Assembly: GCA_022563055.1 (NCBI GenBank)
Contig: JADFOB010000001.1
Span: forward strand, 1 to 15,987
Reading direction: 5' to 3'
Source of the DNA: Planctomycetota bacterium
GTDB lineage: Bacteria; Planctomycetota; Phycisphaerae; UBA1845
DNA: 15,987 nucleotides
Shown here piece by piece: positions 1-7,925 of this stretch (within the stretch, counting starts at the first letter, position 1; the number at the start of each line of letters is the position of its first letter). The notes under the pieces were generated by a model that was not told where the DNA came from, made no database searches, and saw only the letters and a list, made by a program, of their open reading frames with translations. The position numbers were made by a program, and so were the translations under genes.

Positions 1-118
1 GAATTCGGCTATGTACTTGTGATCGTCGGGACCGAACTTGCGCTTCTTGACATCCTTCACCATAGGATCACCGCGTTCAATCCGAAGTTCCGGAAGTTCT
101 CACCCGGGCTGATGCTGA
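1..118 (+). pseudogene. Fragment resembling a CelD/BcsL-type GNAT acyltransferase (internal piece)
   Basis: Reading frame 1 is open from the first base. It encodes a stretch with LLDILHHRITAFNPKFRKFS followed by PGLMLI. A pattern of aromatic/Asn-Pro, then a 'F..(F/Y)SPG..L' block, is typical of the CelD/BcsL-like GNAT family (Acetyltransf_6). The frame stays open to 261, but from about residue 40 it stops looking like this family and the coding signal moves to frame 2. The piece lacks both a start and a proper end. It could be the 3' part of a gene broken by a frameshift, or foreign DNA joined to this contig at the GATC at 117-120. Family assignment rests on a short stretch and is tentative. 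Confidence 0.35.
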
Positions 119-355
119 TCGTCAATCTGGCTCACGACGACGAACGACAACCTGCGTGGGATCGGGTTCTATCAGCGGCTCGGCTATCGGATGGTCGAAA
201 TCAACCTCGGTGCGGTCGACGAGGCGCGCAAACTCAAACCGGAGATTCCGCTGACCGGTGAGCGCGGCGTTCCCATCCATGATGAGATCGTGTTGGAACT
301 GACGCTCGAACCCTATCTGGACGTCGAGGAAGCTGCCGGCGCGGATTCGTCCTGA
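119..355 (+). CDS. GNAT-family N-acetyltransferase, C-terminal fragment
   Basis: Frame 2, read from 119 to the TGA at 353-355, encodes SIWLTTTNDNLRGIGFYQRL followed by GYRMVEINLGAVDEARKLKP and then a run ending in IPIHDE-like residues (VPIHDEIVLELTLEP). The 'TTNDN.RA..FYQR.G(F/Y)R' block is the hallmark C-terminal part of GNAT acetyltransferases: the Asn and Tyr sit at the acetyl-CoA/strand-5 region. Acetyl-CoA would be the donor; the acceptor cannot be told. The first two thirds of a normal ~160-residue domain are missing, because frame 2 has stops at 110 and 116 and upstream DNA reads as another protein in frame 1. The 3' end overlaps the convergent deacetylase by 43 bp. It is either a truncated pseudogene or the result of an assembly/cloning junction. 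Confidence 0.6.
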   Translation, partial: SSIWLTTTNDNLRGIGFYQRLGYRMVEINLGAVDEARKLKPEIPLTGERGVPIHDEIVLELTLEPYLDVEEAAGADSS

Positions 356-1308
356 CGCCGGCGTGGATCTCGAACACGCATTCCGTCGCCCGATGCAGAA
401 CCGATGATCTCACGTCGCGGTTTGGATACCGGCCTCGGCTCGCATTGCCTCCAGAGGTCGCAAGCCCGTACGAAGTGGTACATTCCGAGCAGGCTCGCCA
501 GTTTGCGCTGCGTTGTGTGCAGGTTGGCGTAGTGCAGGAACCGCTTCCATCGCGGCGCCGCGGAGCGGGGCTGGGCCGGGTCCAGCTCCCACGGGTGAAG
601 ATTGATCACCACGGGGATTCCGCGGCGCACGTTCTGGTTGACCGCAAGCCGGGTGACGATCAGCGGAGCCAGACGCAGGTACGCGCCGGTGGCAGCCGGA
701 ACGCGCCAACCGAGCACACGCCAGGTCGGCAGGGGGAACTCCCACAATCCGGCGCGAATCCGATAGGGATGCAGCGGCGTGCCCGGCATCCCGTAGCGGC
801 CATGGGGAGCCCGCGTTGGATAGATGCTCGAATCATAGGCGAAGCCCGCGTCTTGAAGGATATCCAGTGCCCAGTCCGTTTCCGGTCCGATGGAGTAACT
901 CGGCGCCCGGTAGCCCAGAACTCTTGTGCCGATGATCTCCTCGAGCAAGCTCTTTGACTTGTGGATGTCCTCGCGAAACTGTGCCGGTGTCTGCTCATAA
1001 ATCGGGCGGTGCCCATAGCCGTGGCTGGCAATCTCGTGACCGGCGCGGTGAATTCGCCGGACCAGATCCGGCGAGCGTCGAGCGACCCAGCCCAGAACGA
1101 AGAACGTGGCGTGTGTCTCATGCTCGGCGAGAAGAGCGAGGATGGTGTCGATGGGTTTATCCAGGCGCGAGGGGAATCCCGACCATCGCATCCGGTCAAC
1201 GCCCAAGTTCCGGGCGTGGAACCATTCCTCGACGTCGAAGGTGAGAACATGACAGCCTGCCCATGGCTGGTCGTGACGCACCGCGTTGACATTTTTGAGG
1301 AGGTCCAT
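313..1308 (-). CDS. Polysaccharide deacetylase, XrtA/PEP-CTERM-associated (DUF3473) type
   Basis: A 331-residue NodB-homology carbohydrate esterase (CE4) that would remove N-acetyl groups from an amino-sugar polymer, by family analogy an exopolysaccharide, using a divalent metal. From the start at 1308 (MDLLKN), the catalytic motifs appear in order: TFDVEEW with Asp25; SHGYGH with metal ligands His96 and His100; YRAPSYS at 133-139; FAYDSSIYP at 156-164; and VINLHPWELD with His238. The 'FDVEEWFH' opening and the C-terminal 'HPWE.DP.QPR...RF.HY.NL..T..KL..LL' block are characteristic of the DUF3473 subgroup found with exosortase and EPS loci. No signal peptide is visible, as is usual for this subgroup. 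The frame extends upstream to 1440, but that extension is Pro/Gly-rich and runs through intergenic repeat DNA, so 1308 is preferred despite a weak ribosome site. No exosortase or glycosyltransferase gene is in the window, so its pathway partners lie elsewhere or beyond the left end. Confidence 0.88.
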   Translation of the reverse strand: MDLLKNVNAVRHDQPWAGCHVLTFDVEEWFHARNLGVDRMRWSGFPSRLDKPIDTILALLAEHETHATFFVLGWVARRSPDLVRRIHRAGHEIASHGYGHRPIYEQTPAQFREDIHKSKSLLEEIIGTRVLGYRAPSYSIGPETDWALDILQDAGFAYDSSIYPTRAPHGRYGMPGTPLHPYRIRAGLWEFPLPTWRVLGWRVPAATGAYLRLAPLIVTRLAVNQNVRRGIPVVINLHPWELDPAQPRSAAPRWKRFLHYANLHTTQRKLASLLGMYHFVRACDLWRQCEPRPVSKPRREIIGSASGDGMRVRDPRRRQDESAPAASSTSR

Positions 1309-1383
1309 CAGATGCTTTCTGTTAAGTGTTTCGGTCGATGAGCGGTGGACCGATAGGTTGCAACCACAATCCAGCCCTCGTGG

Positions 1384-1403
1384 CCCAGCCGCCCCCGGCT
1401 GGG
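1384..1403. repeat. Perfect GC-rich hairpin
   Basis: CCCAGCCG and CGGCTGGG form a perfect 8-bp stem around a CCCC loop. A second small palindrome, CACGGAGCCGTG, lies about 45 bp downstream. There is no T-run after either, so they do not look like Rho-independent terminators. Wording and spacing resemble dispersed intergenic palindromes of planctomycete genomes; this is recalled, not searched. Confidence 0.55.
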
Positions 1404-1520
1404 CGGTTTCCCGACACAGCGGAGGGCCGCTCTGCCACACGGGCCGGCACGGAGCCGTGTACCCAGGGGACCGAACCTCGGTTCTTCCTAAATCGTCGTG
1501 CGGGATCCTGCGCCACCTAT

Positions 1521-1577
1521 CCGAGCCCCAAGCGCAAACGCGGGGTTGAACACCGGTCGCTTGCGCTCGCGGCTCGG
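1521..1577. repeat. Paired inverted repeat (SPKRKRG-type dispersed repeat)
   Basis: A 20-bp arm at 1521-1540 (CCGAGCCCCAAGCGC...) faces its near reverse complement at 1558-1577 (...GCTCGCGGCTCGG), matching at 17 of 20 positions with a 17-nt spacer. One frame through the left arm translates as PSPKRKRG, a peptide I associate with an abundant planctomycete intergenic repeat. It has the same two-arm design as the repeats inside the operon, and its left arm resembles the repeat at 15878-15904. Confidence 0.6.
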
Positions 1578-1861
1578 AAAAACGGCGCGTAATCGCGCAC
1601 GGTCGTTTAGATCGTGCTGTAAGTCGTTTGTACAGCGATGGTTACAGCATTTGGCGGGTCTTGCTCCGCATGTCCTGGATGTTCCCGCTGGGGTGAACTT
1701 GGGGGGCGATGGTCGGCGACCGATAACGAGGTTGCGTGGCCTCTTACGCTGCGGCAGGGGCGTTCTCCGCGCGGGTGAGTCGGTCAGCTTGGATGGGCTG
1801 TGCGGAACACGCTTGAGCCCATGCCGCGCCGTCGCTTTTGCAAGTCCAGCGCGGGCAGGCG

Positions 1862-1891
1862 TTGGCTGCGGTCGGTTTGACGGTCTATAGT
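1862..1891 (+). promoter_or_regulatory. Candidate sigma-70-type promoter for the LOG gene
   Basis: TTGGCT (1862-1867) and TATAGT (1886-1891) are spaced by 18 nt, about 50 bp ahead of the proposed LOG start at 1943. The -10 box is a good match and the -35 box a fair one. There is no other support, and promoter consensus is poorly known in planctomycetes. Confidence 0.3.
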
Positions 1892-1942
1892 GCTAAGGTC
1901 GTGTGCGGCGAACGATGCCCGCCGCGGCGATGGAACCGACGA

Positions 1943-2986
1943 ATGCATGATGCAACCTCTCAACCGTCTTCCCAAGAGGAGCGCCGTCGCCGACGGACCA
2001 ACGCGATCCGGGAGTTCCTCCACGAATTCGCGCCCTCGGACAACAGCGATCTTCTATCGCAGATGCTCGTGACGCTCTGCCGCTTAGCTGCTGACGGAGC
2101 CGATCGCGGGGACTTAAAAATCCTCAACAGCGCACTTAAGGAGCTTCGCTACGCCTTCCGAGTGTTTGCGCCCTACGCCGACGTTCGCAAGGTGAGCCTG
2201 TTCGGGTCCGCCAGAACGAGCGAGGATCACCCGCAGTATCTCGAAGCCAAGAGGTTTGCGGAGTTGATCCAGCGCGAGGGGTGGATGATGATTACCGGGG
2301 CGGGCGACGGCATCATGCGCGCGGGCCATCATGGAGCGACCCGCAAGGCGAGTTTCGGCGTCGCGATCAGTCTGCCCTTTGAGCAGGCTACCAACGACGT
2401 TATCGCCAACGACCCAAAGCTGGTGAATTTCAAATACTTCTTCACACGCAAGCTCATCTTTGTTAAAGAGGCGGATGCCATTGTCTTGTTTCCCGGCGGA
2501 TTCGGTACGCAGGACGAAGGTTTTGAGGCGTTGACGCTGGTCCAGACCGCCAAGGCGTCACCCACGCCGATCATCATGTGCGACGAACCCGGCGGAACGT
2601 ATTGGCGCCACTGGCGGTCTTATGTGGAAAAGGAGCTGCTGGCAAACGGCATGATGGACGAGGCGGATATGCACCTGTTTTGCACGACCGATCGAGCCCA
2701 AGACGCCGTGGCTGAGGTGTTGCAGTTCTATCGCCGCTACCATTCCTCGCGATTTGTCGATGAGCAGTTTGTCATGCGGCTCAACACGCCGCTCGATGAC
2801 GAGGCGCTGACCGAGATCAACGATACGTTTGCCGACATCACCACAGCCGGGCGGTTTGAACAGCGCGGTGGACCGCTTGACGGCGAGGACGGCGCGCACC
2901 CCGACAAGGCGCGCCTTGTGTTCGTGTTTGATCGCCGCTCCTCGGGGCGCTTGAGGATGCTGATCGATCGGATCAACGAGTTTTGA
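1943..2986 (+). CDS. LOG-family (Rossmann-fold, cytokinin-riboside monophosphate phosphoribohydrolase-like) protein, long form
   Basis: The 347-residue product has the LOG/'lysine decarboxylase-like' core at about residues 80-255: a first beta strand VSLFGSART; MITGAGDGIM at 116-125; FFTRK at 166-170; and the signature PGGFGTQDE at 184-192. Family members bind nucleoside monophosphates and several hydrolyse the N-glycosidic bond to free a nucleobase; they are not lysine decarboxylases despite old annotation. The core carries an N-terminal Arg-rich helical part and about 90 extra C-terminal residues, longer than the ~190-residue plant-type LOG proteins, so substrate is not predicted. ATG 1943 was chosen because upstream codons (from 1838) have no conserved look; no clear Shine-Dalgarno is seen. 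It ends 74 bp before moxR on the same strand, so readthrough is possible. Confidence 0.85.
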   Translation: MHDATSQPSSQEERRRRRTNAIREFLHEFAPSDNSDLLSQMLVTLCRLAADGADRGDLKILNSALKELRYAFRVFAPYADVRKVSLFGSARTSEDHPQYLEAKRFAELIQREGWMMITGAGDGIMRAGHHGATRKASFGVAISLPFEQATNDVIANDPKLVNFKYFFTRKLIFVKEADAIVLFPGGFGTQDEGFEALTLVQTAKASPTPIIMCDEPGGTYWRHWRSYVEKELLANGMMDEADMHLFCTTDRAQDAVAEVLQFYRRYHSSRFVDEQFVMRLNTPLDDEALTEINDTFADITTAGRFEQRGGPLDGEDGAHPDKARLVFVFDRRSSGRLRMLIDRINEF

Positions 2987-2988
2987 CG

Positions 2989-3031
2989 ATGAAACAAGCC
3001 GCGTGGAATCTTCTGCGGTCGCGCGTTTCAT
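2989..3031 (+). repeat. Inverted repeat between LOG gene and moxR
   Basis: ATGAAAC at 2989-2995 pairs with GTTTCAT at 3025-3031, with additional pairing between GCCGC (2998-3002) and GCGGT (3015-3019) inside. The structure begins 2 nt after the LOG stop codon. It lacks a T-tract, so calling it a terminator is uncertain; it could instead stabilise the LOG mRNA end. Confidence 0.3.
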
Positions 3032-3060
3032 AGCACGCCCGCAGGCAGGAGTGTTTCCAG

Positions 3061-4167
<1,107 letters not shown>

Positions 4168-4206
4168 TATCGTGTTTCACAAATACGACGACTATGATTA
4201 AGCGCC

Positions 4207-4293
4207 GAGCCGCGGGCTCTAGCCTGCGCGAATTCACGAGAATCGCTGCCGCCACGGTGATCCCGGCATCGCGCGGGCTAAAGCCCGCGGCTC
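4207..4293. repeat. Paired palindromic element, copy 1 (moxR-DUF58 gap)
   Basis: Two 24-bp arms, 4207-4230 (GAGCCGCGGGCTCTAGCC...) and 4270-4293 (...GCTAAAGCCCGCGGCTC), are reverse complements at 22 of 24 positions, with a 39-nt spacer. Each arm is itself a palindrome: the left arm GCGGGCT-CT-AGCCTGC (one G-T wobble), the right arm GCGGGCT-AA-AGCCCGC (perfect). RNA could fold as one long stem or as two separate hairpins. The element starts 39 bp after the moxR stop and ends 60 bp before the DUF58 start. Confidence 0.85.
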
Positions 4294-4353
4294 AGGTAGT
4301 TGTGGAACGTGTGGTTGTGGAACTTGCCGAATGCGAACCTCGGGAGTGATGCG

Positions 4354-5298
4354 ATGCCGCGAAGTCCTGACTCCGCTCGTGAGTACCTCAAGCCGGCTGT
4401 GCTGGCCAAGATCAGCTCTCTCGAGTTGCGTGCGCGACTGATCGTCGAGGGGTTCTTCGGGGGAATGCATCACAGCCCGCGCCGGGGTCTCTCGATCGAG
4501 TTCGCCAACCATCGTGCTTATACGCAGGGTGATGATATTCGTCACATCGACTGGAAAGTCTTCGGCAGGACCAACAAGTACTACATCAAGGAATACGAGC
4601 AGGAGACGAGCCTCAATGTCATGCTGGTCGTCGATTGCAGCGAGTCGATGAGCTATCGCTCGTCCAAGCGGCTCTTGACCAAGCACGACTATGCGACCTC
4701 GATGGCGGCGGCCATCGCCTACCTGGCGCTCCAACAGCAGGATGCCGTGGGTCTGGCACTTTTTGACGAGCATGTCACACACTTTATGAAGCCCTCGAGT
4801 CACGCCCACCAGTGGCAGACCATTGTGCAGGATCTGGCCGGGAAGACCGGTCCCGCCAAGACGTCGATGCAGCGTGTATTCGATGAGCTTGTCGAGCGGC
4901 TGGGCCGGCGCATGCTTGTCATTATCATCAGCGATCTGTTCGACGACGTCGAGGCGGTCTTGAAGGGGCTCAAGAGGTTGCGATACCGGCGCCAGGACGT
5001 AATTGTCTGGAATCTGTGGGATCCGGCGGAGCTGACGCTCTCGCTGACGGGTCCGACGATGTTTGAGGGATTGGAGTCGATGGGCAGGCTTCTTGTGGAA
5101 CCGGGTTCGCTACGTGCGGGGTACCTGGAGGAGGTCGAGCGGTTCCAGTCGCGCCTTCGCAAAGCGTGCGCTCATATGCACGTTGACTATACGAGGTTCA
5201 GCACGGCGCAACCGCTTGACGTAGCGCTGTCCGGTTTCCTGGCTACCCGGAGTGCCAGGCTCCGTCAGCGATCCTCGCGCGTGATGGGCGGAGGATAG
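4354..5298 (+). CDS. DUF58 protein (vWA-like, MoxR partner)
   Basis: A 314-residue protein of the DUF58 family, whose C-terminal half folds like a von Willebrand A domain. The family core is obvious: RRGLSIEFANHRAYTQGDDI then RHIDWKVFGRTNKYYIKEYE (about 43-81). A metal-ion-dependent adhesion (MIDAS) motif DCSES follows at 94-98, with a possible second-loop Thr at 170 and Asp194 in IISD. No membrane segments are seen, so it is likely cytosolic; the usual two N-terminal membrane helices of long DUF58 proteins are absent. It is predicted to bind MoxR. ATG 4354 was chosen because GGGAG (4342-4346) lies 7 nt upstream; an in-frame ATG at 4300 has no such site and sits next to the repeat. The downstream gene begins 83 bp later across a heptamer hairpin. 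Confidence 0.93.
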   Translation: MPRSPDSAREYLKPAVLAKISSLELRARLIVEGFFGGMHHSPRRGLSIEFANHRAYTQGDDIRHIDWKVFGRTNKYYIKEYEQETSLNVMLVVDCSESMSYRSSKRLLTKHDYATSMAAAIAYLALQQQDAVGLALFDEHVTHFMKPSSHAHQWQTIVQDLAGKTGPAKTSMQRVFDELVERLGRRMLVIIISDLFDDVEAVLKGLKRLRYRRQDVIVWNLWDPAELTLSLTGPTMFEGLESMGRLLVEPGSLRAGYLEEVERFQSRLRKACAHMHVDYTRFSTAQPLDVALSGFLATRSARLRQRSSRVMGGG

Positions 5299-5308
5299 GG
5301 CGGATTGG

Positions 5309-5356
5309 AGATTGAGGATTGAGGATTGAGGATTGACGATTCCCAATCCTCAATCT
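5309..5356. repeat. Heptamer tandem repeat with inverted arm, set 1
   Basis: The heptamer ATTGAGG occurs three times in tandem at 5311-5331, followed by a variant ATTGACG. CAATCCTCAATCT at 5344-5356 is the exact reverse complement of 5309-5321 (13 bp), and its first 12 bp can also pair with 5324-5335 around an 8-nt loop. The hairpin lies in the 83-bp gap between the DUF58 gene and the BatA-like gene, 16 nt ahead of the latter's ribosome site. No T-run follows. Confidence 0.8.
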
Positions 5357-5381
5357 GAAATCGAAAACCTCCGAGGCGGCG

Positions 5382-7730
5382 ATGCCTGCGATGATCAGCC
5401 AACTTGTTCCGTTTGTTCATCCAGCCATCGCCGGTATTGCTCTTGCGACAGGCCTGATTCCGATCCTGGTTCATCTGATCAACCGTCGGCGTTACCGCCG
5501 GGTGCCCTGGGCGGCGATGTCGTTCCTGATGGCGGCTCATCGGCGCAGCGCGAGGCGTGTGCGGTTGGAGCAGTGGCTGGTCCTTGTGATGCGCATTGCG
5601 GTCGTCGTGCTCTTCGGGCTCGCGGTGGCGCGTCCCTACTTCCCGGCATCCGCCCTGTCCCCGCTGGTTTCCACGCGATCCCACCGGGTGCTGGTGATCG
5701 ACAATTCGCTCTCCATGAGTGCACGGACCCAAGGGGGCGCAACCCGATTCGACCTGGCCAAGCTGGGCGCGCAGCGGCTGCTCGACTCCTTCCCGCGGAA
5801 TGACGCTGTCAGCATTGTGACACTGGCTCGCCCTGCGGAGGCTCTGATCGCCCATCCCGCCTACGACCGCCGCTTTGTCAGGGAACAGCTTACCGCGATT
5901 CGCCCGACCCAACGTGAGGCGGACGTCGTGGGAGCCTTGGCGGCTGCCTCGGAGATCATTAGAGCATCGGATGCTCCTCCCAAGAACCGGTCGGTCTACC
6001 TGTTGTCGGATCTACCTCGCCGGGAATGGTTACCGACCACCGCCAAGACGTCGGCGCCGACGGCGCTCGAGCCCACCGCCGGCGCCGCGATCACGGCGCT
6101 GCGCGCGCTGGCTGACACGCTCGAGAATCCCGCCCTGGACCTGAACATCTTCGCGCTGGCATCGGGTTCGCAGGCAGCGGCGCCGCCGACCGCATCCGCT
6201 GCGCGCAACGTAGCCGTGACCGATCTTCTGTGCGTATCGCCGCTGGTAAGCCTGGGTCAACCCGCTCGCCTGAGTGTGGAGGTGAGCAACTTCGGGCCGG
6301 TCTCCGTCGGCGGTCTTTCCCTGCAGATTCGCCGCGACGGTGAGATCATTCGCACGTCCGACCTGCCGTCGATCGAGCCGGGCGGATCCACTTTGGCGAC
6401 GATCTCGACGGCGTTCGCCACGCCCGGCACGCACATCCTCGAAGCCAGGGTGAGCGGGATGACCGAGGACGCCCTGGTCGAAGACGACGCGCGTTTCCTG
6501 TCACTCGAGGTCCGTGACACCATCCCCGTTTTGCTGGTCGATGGACGCCCGAGTTCGTCCTTGCTGGGTGGGCAGACCGGGTATCTGGCTACGGCGCTGG
6601 CGCCGGACGCTTTGCGCGGCGCGGAGCGTAGCGCGAGCTTTGGATCACGGTCGTGGCGGACTCGGTCCAAGAGCACGGGAGAATCGGCGCGGGTAGGATC
6701 GCGCACGCTGTGGACGCCCAAGGTCATCAGCGATTCGGAACTCGACGGCGAAGCGTTCGCGGAGTACGACGTCATTGCCCTGTGCAACGTGCAGCGACTC
6801 TCGGCCCAGAATTGGAACCGTCTGGGACAATTCGTGCGACGCGGCGGCGGGCTGTTCATCTTTGCGGGGGATCTACTCTCCATCGACAACTACAACCAGT
6901 ACGGCTATGCGCAAGGTAGCGGGCTGCTGCCTGGAAAGTTTCTACCTCAACGCGGCGGAGTTGAGCTGTCCGACGATGATGAGTCGACGAGTCTGAGTCC
7001 GGACGATCTCATTCATCCGATCGCCGCCGGCTTTGCCGAGCACCCATCAAGCGGGCTCTTTCTCGCACAAATCGATCGGACCCTTCCGATCGAACCGGAC
7101 CCCGCACGGGCGGAGATTGTCTGGCGATACCGGAACGGGGAGGCGGCGCTGGTCGAAGCCGGGTATGGCAAAGGTCGGGTTCTGGTCTGCACGACGACCG
7201 CGGGCATGGATTGGAACAACCTTCCCGCCAAGGGCGACTATGTATCGCTGATGGTCGATTCGTTTTCCTACTTGTCGCCCAGACATGGAGATCATCGCAA
7301 CGTCCGCGTGGGACAGTCGATCCGAGAGCAGCTTACGCCCTTGGAAAGCTCGCTGCCATTACGCATTACGACGGCCGACGGCGCCACGATCGAAGGGCGT
7401 CTCGTACCGGTCGCCGATGCTTTGGCGCTCGAGTACGGCCCCGTTGGGCGCGCCGGCGTAATCACCGCCACCATTGGAAGCGACGTGAGACGCTTCGTGG
7501 CCAACGTCGATTCAGGGGAGTCGGACTTGAGGGCGGTGGAGACGAAAGCACTGGCTACAGCCCTCGATCGCCCCGCTCGTTTCTTTCATGGTGCGTTGGG
7601 CGGGATCGACCTACCCGTTGCGAGCAGAGCCGGCGAGTTGGCTTCGCCGATCTTTTACATGGTGATTGTCTTGCTGCTGGGTGAAATGTGGATGGCGTTT
7701 TGGTTCGGCTCGCGACGCTCGGTGGGATAG
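5382..7730 (+). CDS. BatA-like membrane protein with vWA, CARDB-like and amidotransferase-like regions
   Basis: A 782-residue membrane protein. Residues 1-85 form a BatA (aerotolerance regulator N-terminal, TIGR02226-like) module with membrane helices near 14-33 and 63-84 around the basic HLINRRRYRRVPWAAMSFL loop. A vWA domain follows (102-215) with MIDAS DNSLS at 107-111 and Asp210 in LLSD. Residues ~278-375 look like a CARDB-type beta sandwich (VSPLVSLGQPARLSVEVSNF), and ~380-605 like a class I glutamine-amidotransferase fold without a catalytic Cys (RRGGGLFIFAGD at 486-497). A final membrane helix lies at 755-775. The vWA middle loop reads EADVVGAL where a Thr would be expected, so MIDAS may be incomplete. 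Residues ~411-442 are an Arg/Ser-rich stretch with no family look. ATG 5382 follows GAGG (5373-5376) by 5 nt. It is a likely MoxR/DUF58 partner. Confidence 0.88.
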   Translation: MPAMISQLVPFVHPAIAGIALATGLIPILVHLINRRRYRRVPWAAMSFLMAAHRRSARRVRLEQWLVLVMRIAVVVLFGLAVARPYFPASALSPLVSTRSHRVLVIDNSLSMSARTQGGATRFDLAKLGAQRLLDSFPRNDAVSIVTLARPAEALIAHPAYDRRFVREQLTAIRPTQREADVVGALAAASEIIRASDAPPKNRSVYLLSDLPRREWLPTTAKTSAPTALEPTAGAAITALRALADTLENPALDLNIFALASGSQAAAPPTASAARNVAVTDLLCVSPLVSLGQPARLSVEVSNFGPVSVGGLSLQIRRDGEIIRTSDLPSIEPGGSTLATISTAFATPGTHILEARVSGMTEDALVEDDARFLSLEVRDTIPVLLVDGRPSSSLLGGQTGYLATALAPDALRGAERSASFGSRSWRTRSKSTGESARVGSRTLWTPKVISDSELDGEAFAEYDVIALCNVQRLSAQNWNRLGQFVRRGGGLFIFAGDLLSIDNYNQYGYAQGSGLLPGKFLPQRGGVELSDDDESTSLSPDDLIHPIAAGFAEHPSSGLFLAQIDRTLPIEPDPARAEIVWRYRNGEAALVEAGYGKGRVLVCTTTAGMDWNNLPAKGDYVSLMVDSFSYLSPRHGDHRNVRVGQSIREQLTPLESSLPLRITTADGATIEGRLVPVADALALEYGPVGRAGVITATIGSDVRRFVANVDSGESDLRAVETKALATALDRPARFFHGALGGIDLPVASRAGELASPIFYMVIVLLLGEMWMAFWFGSRRSVG

Positions 7731-7799
7731 AGCGTCGAAGGCGAAGCAAGGGTTGTCAGACTGACCGGGTCATCTATCGCGCTTGATCGTAAGTCGCCT

Positions 7800-7889
7800 G
7801 AGCCGCGGGCTTGAGCCCGCGCGGGGCCGCGCTCGGCGAATCTGTGTCAAGGACGATCGATCATCCGCGCAGACTAAAGTCTGCGGCTC
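7800..7889. repeat. Paired palindromic element, copy 2 (between the two vWA genes)
   Basis: Two 25-bp arms, 7800-7824 and 7865-7889, face each other across 40 nt. The left arm has an internal palindrome GCGGGCT-TG-AGCCCGC; the right arm has GCAGACT-AA-AGTCTGC. The outer parts (GAGCCGC...GCGCGG) match copy 1 at 4207-4293. In the right arm two G-to-A changes on one side are matched by two C-to-T changes on the other, so its own hairpin is kept while long-stem pairing with the left arm is weakened. It fills most of a 195-bp gap that holds no gene. Confidence 0.85.
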
Positions 7890-7925
7890 GGGACGAGAAA
7901 CCGGTAAGTCCAAGAAGGGTTGCTC

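Larger units (their letters stand above)
1309..1942. other. Gene-poor intergenic region with repeats
   Basis: These ~630 bp separate two divergently oriented genes. Short open frames exist here (for example 1498-1890 plus), but their products are Arg/Gly-rich, match no family I recognise, and partly translate repeat DNA. The region holds a GC hairpin (1384-1403), a paired inverted repeat (1521-1577), a minor hairpin GCGCG-taat-CGCGC (1585-1598) and a candidate promoter near 1862-1891. Between about 1600 and 1860 I see nothing identifiable. Confidence 0.6.

Noticed and set aside
1498..1890. 130-codon plus-strand frame in the intergenic region
   Set aside because: It translates the SPKRKRG-type repeat at its start, lacks a ribosome site and matches no family.
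1943..2986. Lysine decarboxylase
   Set aside because: The PGGxGTxxE motif marks the LOG nucleotide-binding family; there is no PLP-binding lysine motif.
4207..4293. CRISPR-like array or Rho-independent terminator
   Set aside because: Only two arms in inverted, not direct, orientation with one spacer, and no T-run after either hairpin.
7920..7925. TTG start for the second vWA gene
   Set aside because: It directly abuts the AGAAGGG ribosome site; GTG 7926 has proper spacing.
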